Shown here in pieces: positions 1 to 6,418 of a DNA stretch of 64,000 nucleotides. Each line of letters begins with the position of its first letter. Positions within the stretch are counted from its first letter, which is position 1. The stretch spans positions 1,922,001 through 1,986,000 of the forward strand of contig NZ_CP034570.1 in NCBI RefSeq assembly GCF_003970695.1, given 5' to 3'. The notes beneath the pieces are model-generated. The model searched no databases, had not been told where the DNA came from, and saw only the letters and a list, made by a program, of their open reading frames with translations. Origin of the DNA: Maribacter sp. MJ134. Its GTDB lineage: Bacteria; Bacteroidota; Bacteroidia; Flavobacteriales; Flavobacteriaceae. Made by a program: the position numbers and the translations under genes.

Positions 1-90
1 AAGAACCTGGTATCCTTCTTTGCCAAGGAGGAGAAAATCTCCGTTGAGGACTTAAAAGAGATTATTAACCTTATTGAAAAGAAAAAATAA
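1..90 (+). CDS. BlaI/MecI-family transcriptional repressor, C-terminal end only
   Basis: This is the last 29 codons of a gene that begins before the window. The visible tail is charged and helical (FFAKEEKISVEDLKEII...), as at the dimerisation end of BlaI/MecI/CopY winged-helix repressors. Its TAA stop shares one base with the ATG of the downstream BlaR1-type M56 gene, so the two are translationally coupled. BlaI repressors are normally cleaved by, or paired with, an adjacent M56 membrane peptidase, and this arrangement supports the call. The DNA-binding domain lies outside the window, so the identification rests on the tail and the neighbour. Confidence 0.7.
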   Translation, partial: KNLVSFFAKEEKISVEDLKEIINLIEKKK

Positions 91-2255
91 TGGAACTGTT
101 TTTAGAACATCTTATGAAGTCCTCTGTTATTCTACTGCTTTTTTTAGGGTCCTACCATCTTTTTTTAAGAAAGGAGACCTTCTTTGGTAGCAACCGCTTT
201 TTTTTAATAATGGGGCTTTTAACTTCTTTACTTCTGCCATTTGTAAACATTACGAAAATCATATATGTCCCCCGACCTGCCATATCAACAATAGATACGG
301 CGAACATGGAAAATATAGTAATGGCCAATGCATCTTCCGTTTCCTTAAGTTGGATAAACTTGATTGTCACTATTTATCTAATTGGCGTAATCTACTTCGC
401 TATTAGACTTATAATTCAATTACGAACTATCCATGTCCTCAAAAAGAATAGTGATGTAGTTCTGGAAGATGAGTTTTCTCATGTAAAAACGAGTTCGGCC
501 ATTTCTCCTTTCTCGTTCTTTAAGCATATATTTTACTATCCAAACCAGTTTTCCCATCGGGAATTGCGCACTATTATTTCTCACGAGAAAATGCACGCTA
601 GAGGAATGCATTCTTTAGACATCCTTTTCACGGAAATTACACTTATTCTAATGTGGTTCAACCCTGCCATATGGTTCTATAAAAATCTGATAAAGCAAAA
701 CCTAGAATTTTTAGCCGATGCTGGAACATGTGAAGATGGAGAAGACAAAAGAGCCTATCAGTATCTAATGCTGAAACAAGCTACAGAACACCACAAAATC
801 AACATCGTAAATCCATTTTTTAATTCAATCATCAAAAAACGAATAGTCATGTTAAATCGAAATCAATCCAAACGAATTAATCTCCTTAAATTTTTAATAG
901 TTCTGCCATTTCTAGGACTATTCCTAGTAGGGTTCAATGCTAAGGAAATTGTGAAATTTTCAGAGAACGAATCATCAATTTCACTAGATCTTGAGGTCCC
1001 GAAGTTTCAAAATCCCATAAAAACTGAAGACCTTATCAGAGTTTCTTCTGATTTTGGGCCAATGAGAAGTCCCTTCACAAAGAAAATAGAGAATCACACT
1101 GGTATTGATTTGGTTACCAAGAGTGGTAAACCGGTATCAGCAAGTGCCAAAGGAATCGTAAAAACCAGCAATAAAGATGAGAGCAAAGGAAATTATATCG
1201 TTATTGAACATACTGGCGGGTATAGCACCAAGTATATGCATCTAAAAGACAGAACGGTGGCCAAAGGAGAAACAGTACGAACTGGCGACGCCATAGGTCA
1301 TGTGGGAAGCACCGGTAAGTCTACAGGTCCACATTTGCATTTTGAGATATTAAAATCCGAAAAAGCCATCAACCCTGCAAGCTTTATACCCTTGACTAAT
1401 ACTCGTAAATCGCTAGCTCCCAAAATTGAAACTGAGAAATCCGATGCATCTGCGGCAGTAATAGAATTAGTCATTAATAAAAATACCACTGATGGTCAAC
1501 TACTTCAAATGAAGGCTGATTTAGCGGAAGAGAACATTGATTTTTCCTATACCACCGTTAGAAACGATGCTCGTGAAATCATCGCTATAGAACTAGAACT
1601 GGTAAATGGTACAATTTCAACGGCCACTTATAATAGTGACGGACAGGAAAGAGCTGATAAAGATGCTATTGAACCGGTCTTTATCTTCGTGGACACGGAC
1701 AAGAGTACTATAAGTATTGGCAGAGGTAAGCAGACCGATCTCAAAACCAGCAATAGCACCAGCATGGTCTGGATTTCTGATGACGACGCGTCCGAATCAA
1801 AGGAAATTATCGTTAAAAAAGTTAAAGGCAAAAAAATAGTAACCCTTAATGGTAAAGAGCTGAAAGAGGATGAATTTGAAGATATGGACATACAAATGGA
1901 TGACAGCTCACTGGTATTCATTTCAGACGACGACGAAACCTCTGATAAAAAGAGCGTTAAAATTTACCGAAGCAAAACTAAAGATGGTGATAAAAGTGTT
2001 TACATACACACAGATACAGAAAATGATGAGGATGTGAAGGTAGTAGTGAAGAAAAAATCCATTTTCCTTTCTGGAAATAAAAAGGATGAACCCCTATATA
2101 TAATTGATGGTGAAAACGCAGATAGGAAAGCAATGAAAAAGCTGGGCACCGACAAGATTGCCAATATCAATGTTATTAAGGGAGCAGCTGCAAAAGAAAA
2201 ATACGGAAAAAAAGCTAAGAATGGTGTTATTGAAATAACCACAAAGAAAGAATAG
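90..2255 (+). CDS. M23/M56 family metallopeptidase, BlaR1-like, with TonB-plug-like tail
   Basis: This is a 721-residue inner-membrane sensor peptidase. Residues 1-280 form a BlaR1/MecR1-type M56 domain with about four membrane segments and the zinc motif HEKMH at 165-169; E206 in NLEFLAD is a likely third ligand. Residues 315-435 form an M23 (LytM-like) domain with the HxxxD motif (H336, D340) and HLHFE at 415-419, so a second zinc site for peptidoglycan endopeptidase activity looks intact. The last ~55 residues (PLYIIDG...GVIEITTKKE) resemble a short TonB-receptor plug. M56 proteins relay wall or antibiotic stress by cleaving a BlaI-like repressor, and the coupled upstream gene fits this. 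The combined M23/M56 architecture is known in Bacteroidota. The signal sensed is unknown. Confidence 0.85.
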   Translation: MELFLEHLMKSSVILLLFLGSYHLFLRKETFFGSNRFFLIMGLLTSLLLPFVNITKIIYVPRPAISTIDTANMENIVMANASSVSLSWINLIVTIYLIGVIYFAIRLIIQLRTIHVLKKNSDVVLEDEFSHVKTSSAISPFSFFKHIFYYPNQFSHRELRTIISHEKMHARGMHSLDILFTEITLILMWFNPAIWFYKNLIKQNLEFLADAGTCEDGEDKRAYQYLMLKQATEHHKINIVNPFFNSIIKKRIVMLNRNQSKRINLLKFLIVLPFLGLFLVGFNAKEIVKFSENESSISLDLEVPKFQNPIKTEDLIRVSSDFGPMRSPFTKKIENHTGIDLVTKSGKPVSASAKGIVKTSNKDESKGNYIVIEHTGGYSTKYMHLKDRTVAKGETVRTGDAIGHVGSTGKSTGPHLHFEILKSEKAINPASFIPLTNTRKSLAPKIETEKSDASAAVIELVINKNTTDGQLLQMKADLAEENIDFSYTTVRNDAREIIAIELELVNGTISTATYNSDGQERADKDAIEPVFIFVDTDKSTISIGRGKQTDLKTSNSTSMVWISDDDASESKEIIVKKVKGKKIVTLNGKELKEDEFEDMDIQMDDSSLVFISDDDETSDKKSVKIYRSKTKDGDKSVYIHTDTENDEDVKVVVKKKSIFLSGNKKDEPLYIIDGENADRKAMKKLGTDKIANINVIKGAAAKEKYGKKAKNGVIEITTKKE

Positions 2256-2283
2256 CGCACATTTTTAACGTTAAGACCACTTT

Positions 2284-2314
2284 AAGACCTGTCCTTACAC
2301 AAGGCAGGTCTTTT
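2284..2314 (+). terminator. Rho-independent terminator after the M56 gene
   Basis: An AAGACCTG-T-CCTT arm pairs with AAGGCAGGTCTT around an ACAC loop, with one bulged base, and is followed by TTTT. It lies 28 bases after the M56 stop codon. Confidence 0.75.
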
Positions 2315-2777
2315 GCATTGGAAAGAATGAAAAGTGGAAATAGGGCCAAAATTAAAAGGAAAAGTCCCTTACAAATTAGAATACCCCATAAAACACGCCT
2401 ACAATTATTGTCATATGAAATCAATTTAGTGGTTTATAATAAAAAAATGAAATCTTATCATAGAGGATATGATAATTATTATAACCATTCTAATTTATAA
2501 GCTTACATATATGTATCCAATTATATTGATTTAACATAAATTATTTGTGTCCGGACATGCTTCTCTCATATCTTATTTAAATAATCGATTGCAGTCAACT
2601 TTTGTATAACCTAAAACTATGATGTATGATAACGCTAATAAAGATTTTGGTTTACTTGTTGCTATCCCTATTAGTATTGAGCTTCTAGATTATTTTAATA
2701 GCTAAGCGCAAGTCAACATAAACAGAACGCGGCCCATGGCCGCATTATAATTTTGTATTTTTGAAAAAAACCAACTT
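2315..2777. other. Intergenic stretch, mostly unassigned
   Basis: This stretch holds no convincing gene of normal size. A 60-codon open frame at 2318-2500 starts inside the terminator and looks random. The stretch contains a 10-bp palindrome TGTCCGGACA near 2549-2560, a 28-residue ORF at 2619-2705 (reported under findings), and a TAATTTTG box at 2748-2755 that matches the Bacteroidota -7 consensus and sits just before the small ORF at 2778. Confidence 0.5.
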
Positions 2778-2930
2778 TTGAAAAAAACGCTTTTTAAACT
2801 ATTGGCCAAGTTGAACAAGACGGTACTTCCCTCCTTTGCAAAGCGGCAATTAGACCTTTCCAAAGCCTCCAAATTACAGATGGCGATAATAGGTTGGCGC
2901 TATTTCGTTACCACTAACGCCTTGGATTAG
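2778..2930 (+). CDS. Small conserved flavobacterial protein, about 50 aa (often mislabelled 'SsrA-binding protein')
   Basis: A TTG-started 50-residue ORF (LKKTLFKLLAKLNKTV... ending ...YFVTTNALD). From memory, very similar ~50-residue proteins occur next to housekeeping genes in many Flavobacteriaceae and are often auto-named SsrA-binding protein, although they lack the SmpB fold. It is basic in the first half and ends in a hydrophobic/aromatic segment (IIGWRYFVTT). A -7 box lies at 2748-2755. Its stop overlaps the stop of apt by two bases, tail to tail. The function is unknown. TTG is the only reasonable start because the upstream frame has no ATG. Confidence 0.65.
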   Translation: MKKTLFKLLAKLNKTVLPSFAKRQLDLSKASKLQMAIIGWRYFVTTNALD

Positions 2931-3439
2931 TATTTAAGTAACGACTGTATCGTATATTCTTGTAATTGTTCCCTACCATTAAGGAATTCTAATTCAATTA
3001 AAAAATTTAATCGAACCACTTCTCCCCCTAGCCTTTCCACAAGTTTACAGGCAGCTTTAGCGGTTCCTCCCGTGGCAATGACATCGTCATGAATAAGTAC
3101 TTTATCTCCTTTTTTAATGGCATCAATATGTATTTCTAAAGTATCCGAGCCATATTCCAATGAAAAAGACTCGTTAATGGTATTAGAAGGCAACTTACCA
3201 GGTTTACGAACAGGCACGAAACCAGCCCCTAGTTTTTCTGCGAGCATAGGTCCAAAGATAAACCCTCTGCTCTCCATGCCTACCACGATATCAACAGATG
3301 TGCCCTTTAATAAATCTGAAAGTGCCGCAGACGTATAGGTAAGGGCTCTTTTATCTTTTAATAATGGAGTAATATCCTTAAAAACAATCCCTTTCTTTGG
3401 AAAATCAGGGACATCCCTTACATAGCTATCAATATTCAT
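2927..3439 (-). CDS. apt: Adenine phosphoribosyltransferase
   Basis: A 170-residue enzyme of normal family length. It makes AMP from adenine and PRPP (purine salvage, cytosolic). The PRPP-binding loop VLIHDDVIATGGTAKAA is intact, and the N-terminal pattern FPKKGIVFKDITPLL is typical of Apt. The ATG at 3439 fits the family start. The gene faces away from tRNA-Arg, whose promoter begins only 20 bases upstream, so the two transcription units are divergent and tightly packed. Its 3' end overlaps the stop of the small ORF at 2778-2930. Confidence 0.96.
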   Translation of the reverse strand: MNIDSYVRDVPDFPKKGIVFKDITPLLKDKRALTYTSAALSDLLKGTSVDIVVGMESRGFIFGPMLAEKLGAGFVPVRKPGKLPSNTINESFSLEYGSDTLEIHIDAIKKGDKVLIHDDVIATGGTAKAACKLVERLGGEVVRLNFLIELEFLNGREQLQEYTIQSLLKY

Positions 3440-3458
3440 TTATTATGCTGTTCTTAAT

Positions 3459-3489
3459 TTTGCGGTAAATGTAAAAAGAAATATATTTG
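3459..3489 (+). promoter_or_regulatory. Bacteroidota-type promoter of tRNA-Arg
   Basis: TTTG at 3459-3462, a 19-base spacer, then TATATTTG at 3482-3489. This matches the Bacteroidota primary sigma consensus TTTG-N19-21-TAnnTTTG exactly and lies 25 bases before the tRNA 5' end. Confidence 0.85.
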
Positions 3490-3514
3490 CATCCCCTTAT
3501 ATAAAGGGTATATT

Positions 3515-3588
3515 GGCCTCGTGGCGCAACTGAATAGCGCATCTGATTACGGCTCAGAAGGTTACAGGTTTGAATCCTGTCGAGGTCA
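3515..3588 (+). tRNA. tRNA-Arg (anticodon ACG)
   Basis: This 74-nt cloverleaf has a 7-bp acceptor stem (3515-3521 with 3581-3587, one G-U), an anticodon loop with ACG at 3549-3551, a T arm around GGTTTGAATCC, and discriminator A. No CCA is encoded. ACG is expected to be deaminated to ICG and to read CGU/CGC/CGA. Its last 16-17 bases recur twice downstream, at 3744 and 3923. Confidence 0.96.
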
Positions 3589-3601
3589 CTTAAAGCGCAA
3601 G

Positions 3602-3628
3602 CCCTGTATTAAAATACAGGGTTTTGTT
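3602..3628 (+). terminator. Terminator after tRNA-Arg
   Basis: A 9-bp perfect stem CCCTGTATT/AATACAGGG around a two-base AA gap, followed by a T-rich run. It starts 14 bases after the tRNA discriminator base. Confidence 0.8.
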
Positions 3629-3773
3629 ATTTTAGAAAGTGTCAAAAGCGAGAAGCTTTTGTAAACAACATAAAATTTCAAAACCGTATTGCCTGAGCAA
3701 TGCAGGACTGCATTTTCAGAAAGGAGCACAAAGGATGTGAAACAATCCTGTCGAGGTCACTTAAAACAGAAAG

Positions 3774-3799
3774 TCCACTCCCCAAAGGAGTGGATTTTT
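3774..3799 (+). terminator. Terminator-like hairpin in repeat unit 2
   Basis: An 8-bp perfect stem TCCACTCC/GGAGTGGA followed by TTTTT, placed 14 bases after the second copy of the tRNA tail, the same offset as in unit 1. Confidence 0.75.
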
Positions 3800-3958
3800 C
3801 GTTTCAAGAAATGTTAAAAGCGTCAAGCTTATGTAAATGGATTGAAATGAAAAATCATATCGCCATTTTAGGCGATATGAACTTCCTATTCTCACATGTG
3901 AGTTCAAGGGAAAACCGAAGGTAATCCTGTCGAGGTCACGAACAAATAGTTCGATTAG

Positions 3959-3990
3959 AAAAAACGCCAAGCTTGCTTGAGAGTTTTTTT
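3959..3990 (+). terminator. Terminator-like hairpin in repeat unit 3
   Basis: An imperfect stem of AAAAAAC...AAGC with GCTT...GTTTTTT around TT, ending in a seven-T run. It follows the third tRNA-tail copy by 20 bases. Confidence 0.6.
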
Positions 3991-4045
3991 GTTTGAACTT
4001 TTTTCAAAGCAGAGCTTTGAGGGAAGGGCGCAGCCAATCCCAAAA

Positions 4046-4409
4046 TGAAGTCTATGCATTCTTACTTAAATTGCATGTGATGCTTTCTTATTTTCAAAGC
4101 GTATCTATCAAGGATGCTCACGGCAAGGCTTGCTAGCGTATAAATAGCAAGAGCTCTACTTAAATTTGTTTGGGTTTATTATTTATTAAGACATCTAAAG
4201 GAAGTCGACATCGTAATCAGGATGAAGAATAAAAAAGTGGAACGTAAGTGATTCTCTCTTCCTGTTTTTCAATATTTTAAAAATTTAAGATTAAAATTAA
4301 ATTACGGAACTAGAGATAGTGCCTACTATTTTATCTACTTAAAATTCACTTTTAAGGTCTATATTTCCTCTTCCACCCTATTCTTGCTGATATTTTACCC
4401 ATACTATCA
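4046..4409. other. Non-coding stretch, nothing assigned
   Basis: No open frame with recognisable content was found on either strand. The sequence is AT-rich, with stop codons in all frames at short intervals. It may be the decayed continuation of the tRNA-tail repeats or of an old insertion at this tRNA, but I cannot align it to anything. Confidence 0.4.
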
Positions 4410-4490
4410 TTACTTTGCATTGACGATGGGAAACATTGTTGCTATGAAAAAAGCGGGTAAGCAAATCCCATACAAGCTTGCCCGTTTTTT
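4410..4490 (+). ncRNA. Possible small RNA or attenuator leader ahead of the OB-fold operon
   Basis: A -7-like box TTACTTTG (one mismatch, 4410-4417) is followed by about 70 bases ending in a strong intrinsic terminator: stem CGGGTAAGC (4454-4462) with GCTTGCCCG (4476-4484) and six T. Bases ATGGGA at 4426-4431 can pair with TCCCAT at 4466-4471, which lies in the terminator loop, so an alternative fold or pseudoknot is possible. The operon ATG is only 18 bases beyond the T run. It could be a short stand-alone RNA or a transcription attenuator. No known riboswitch family is recognised. Confidence 0.35.
4454..4490 (+). terminator. Intrinsic terminator upstream of the OB-fold gene
   Basis: A 9-bp stem with one wobble pair, a 13-base loop and six T. 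It ends 18 bases before the ATG at 4509, an unusual place for a simple 3' terminator because no upstream gene on this strand is evident. Confidence 0.75.
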
Positions 4491-4508
4491 ATAAATTTGA
4501 TTTGAGAT

Positions 4509-4949
4509 ATGTATAAAAAAACCTTTATCTACAAAATTTTACTAGCAGCCATGCTAGTCTTTTGTATTTTGGGTTATTTAAAGTTTCAACAGCATACACC
4601 TCAAGATGTTTCAAAAATCACCGCTGTAAATAATTTTAATGCAGGTGACTTAATTGTTTTTTTTCAAAACGATGAACCAAAGGCGAACTCTATCTACGTC
4701 AATCAGGTCATATCGGTAACCGGAGTTATCAAGGAGATTTCCTTCATAAATGAGAGACATACCATTCTTTTAGAGAGCAAAGTTTTTAACGATAATTTCG
4801 TTATGTGCGATATGTCCTCTTCAACAACTAAAACTATCAACACCTTTACCACAGGAGATACTGTAACACTAAAAGGTATCTGCAAAGGGTATCTTTTAGA
4901 CGTAATAATGTTAAATTGCATACCAATCAATGAAAAATCAAACAATTAA
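4509..4949 (+). CDS. OB-fold (tRNA_anti-like) envelope protein
   Basis: A 146-residue protein with an N-terminal membrane anchor or uncleaved signal (residues 8-24, KILLAAMLVFCILGYL) and a C-terminal domain in which VNQVISVTGVIKEISF and GDTVTLKGICKGYLLD mark the two halves of a small OB-fold, as in the tRNA_anti-like family of Bacteroidota. It is the first gene of a three-gene operon. Its 3' end overlaps the YceI gene by 20 bases. In related bacteria these proteins accompany YceI and DUF5777 proteins in the periplasm. Ligand and role are unknown. Confidence 0.7.
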   Translation: MYKKTFIYKILLAAMLVFCILGYLKFQQHTPQDVSKITAVNNFNAGDLIVFFQNDEPKANSIYVNQVISVTGVIKEISFINERHTILLESKVFNDNFVMCDMSSSTTKTINTFTTGDTVTLKGICKGYLLDVIMLNCIPINEKSNN

Positions 4950-5481
4950 TCTCGCGCTTTTCTTATTCCTACTACACGGGAGTATTTTTGGCCAAAGTGA
5001 TAAGATTATTGCGCGTCAAGGAAAAGTTTCTTTCTTCTCTTATACTGCTGTCGAGAATATAGAGGCCACCAATAACCAAGTGATAAGCATCATAGACCGT
5101 GAAAGTGGTGAAATAGCAGTGCAAATGTTGATGCGTGCCTTTGTATTCAAAAAGGCTCTGATGGAAGAGCACTTTAACGAAAGTTACGTAGAGTCAGATA
5201 CTTATCCTAAACTAACATTTTCAGGAACAACAGATGCTTTAAAAGGTGAAGAATTGAATGATGCCCCAATATTTATCAAAGGTATAATGGATTTTCATGG
5301 GGTTCAAAAACCTGTTGAAATAAAAACTATGGTCCAAACCAGTACCGACACTTTTGTTTTGGAAGGGGATTTCAATGTAAATATAGCCGATTTCGCAATT
5401 ACTGTACCCCCCCTACTTGTTCCTAACATATCGAAAGAAATACAAGTAATGTTCAGGTTTGAATACGCACCTTATGAATAA
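4930..5481 (+). CDS. YceI-like domain periplasmic protein
   Basis: A 183-residue protein with a signal peptide (residues 1-21, ending FGQS) followed by a YceI-type beta-barrel of the lipocalin-like fold that usually binds polyisoprenoid or amphiphilic ligands. Supporting features are the opening strand (GKVSFFSYTAVENIEA), the YPKLTFSGT segment and the late ...VNIADFAITVPPLL strand. It overlaps the upstream OB-fold gene by 20 bases and the downstream barrel gene by 8, so co-translation is likely. The ligand cannot be told from the sequence. Confidence 0.85.
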   Translation: MKNQTINLALFLFLLHGSIFGQSDKIIARQGKVSFFSYTAVENIEATNNQVISIIDRESGEIAVQMLMRAFVFKKALMEEHFNESYVESDTYPKLTFSGTTDALKGEELNDAPIFIKGIMDFHGVQKPVEIKTMVQTSTDTFVLEGDFNVNIADFAITVPPLLVPNISKEIQVMFRFEYAPYE

Positions 5482-6397
5482 TAAACTATCACTCTTAACG
5501 ACCCTAGCTCTTTTTCTATTTGGAATATTAGGAATAAAGGCGCAGGACTTACTGGATATTATCGAGAATGAAACTCCAGATATACCTATGTACACGCAAG
5601 CCACCTTTAAAGGTAATAGAGTGGTGTTAACACAGTCCGTAGAAACTAGAAAAAAAGGAACACTAGAATTTCTGCTAGGCACACGCTATTGGAACGTTCC
5701 CAACAATGATGACAGCCAAAGTTTTGGTGCTGATAGGTTTTCTGGATATTTTGGCATGCAATATTCATTTTCCGACCGTTTTACACTAGGAGCGGGCGTA
5801 GGTTCCGTAGATGGAAATTTCAATAGTTTTGCAAAATATAGATTAGTTAGACAGCGAGAAGATAAAAACGTTCCATTGGGGATTACCTTGGTACAAGGAC
5901 TATCCTATTTTACTAGAGATTTTGGAACCTTCACACTACCCGAAAATTCTTCTGACCGATTATCTTATATAAGCCAAGTTATCATAGCTAGAAAATTTAA
6001 TAAAAACCTTTCTCTACAATTTTCCCCGAGCTATATAAGAACGGGTACCAACCAACCTGTAAATGATAAGAATAATTTATTCCTTTTAGGGTTTGGAGGC
6101 CGGTATAAATTAAGTAATCATGTATCCTTAGCCGGTGAGTACGGGTATCTATTGGGACGCAATGAAGATGAAGAAGGGTATAATCTTTTTGGACTTGGTG
6201 TAAATTGGGAAGTAGGAGATTTAATTATGCACTTCTCGTTTACCAATAGTAAGAGCTTTGATGATATTGCTATATATAATTTTAATCCTAATAATTTTCA
6301 TTTTAGACCCGGAGGCTTGCATATTGGTGTAAATGCGACTTATATTCTTCATTTGAACAAACGCAAACCTAAGAGCCTCAAGACTATGGAGGAATAA
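5474..6397 (+). CDS. DUF5777 family outer-membrane beta-barrel protein
   Basis: About 307 residues from the ATG at 5474, which I prefer to an upstream TTG at 5459 because it gives a clean signal peptide (LSLLTTLALFLFGILGIKAQ). The body alternates short amphipathic strands and polar turns, with motifs such as ETRKKGTLEFLLGTRYW and RPGGLHIGVNATYI typical of DUF5777 barrels. It is the last gene of the operon, overlapping YceI by 8 bases. DUF5777 proteins often stand next to YceI and cytochrome-like genes, so a role in an envelope redox or lipid process is an inference only. Confidence 0.75.
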   Translation: MNNKLSLLTTLALFLFGILGIKAQDLLDIIENETPDIPMYTQATFKGNRVVLTQSVETRKKGTLEFLLGTRYWNVPNNDDSQSFGADRFSGYFGMQYSFSDRFTLGAGVGSVDGNFNSFAKYRLVRQREDKNVPLGITLVQGLSYFTRDFGTFTLPENSSDRLSYISQVIIARKFNKNLSLQFSPSYIRTGTNQPVNDKNNLFLLGFGGRYKLSNHVSLAGEYGYLLGRNEDEEGYNLFGLGVNWEVGDLIMHFSFTNSKSFDDIAIYNFNPNNFHFRPGGLHIGVNATYILHLNKRKPKSLKTMEE

Positions 6398-6418
6398 ATT
6401 TTCAACGTGTCAATTATA

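Larger units (their letters stand above)
3573..4045 (+). repeat. Tandem degenerate repeats built on the tRNA-Arg 3' end
   Basis: The 17-base string AATCCTGTCGAGGTCAC occurs inside the tRNA (3573-3589) and again, exact, at 3744-3760 and 3923-3939, giving steps of 171 and 179 bases. Each copy is followed by its own terminator-like hairpin (3602-3628, 3774-3799, 3959-3990) and then a short palindrome of the form AAAGC...GCTTT (about 3646, 3820, 4006). Sequence just before copies two and three also faintly resembles the T-arm side of the tRNA. The spacing and shared layout suggest tandem duplication of a tRNA-tail-plus-terminator unit followed by decay. No protein can be assigned to the open frames that cross these repeats. 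Confidence 0.85.

Noticed and set aside
2318-2500. 60-codon plus-strand open frame
   Set aside because: It begins inside the terminator of the M56 gene, is Lys/Tyr/Asn-rich as expected for random AT-rich sequence, and has no promoter or family-like motif.
3700-3970. Overlapping open frames on both strands across the tRNA-tail repeats
   Set aside because: They read straight through tRNA-tail copies and terminator hairpins. The apparent peptides are translations of repeat DNA and have no protein family features.
4046-4409. Decayed GIY-YIG or integrase gene downstream of tRNA-Arg
   Set aside because: I tried short frames such as the one ending near 4252 but found no motif that supports a nuclease or recombinase remnant.
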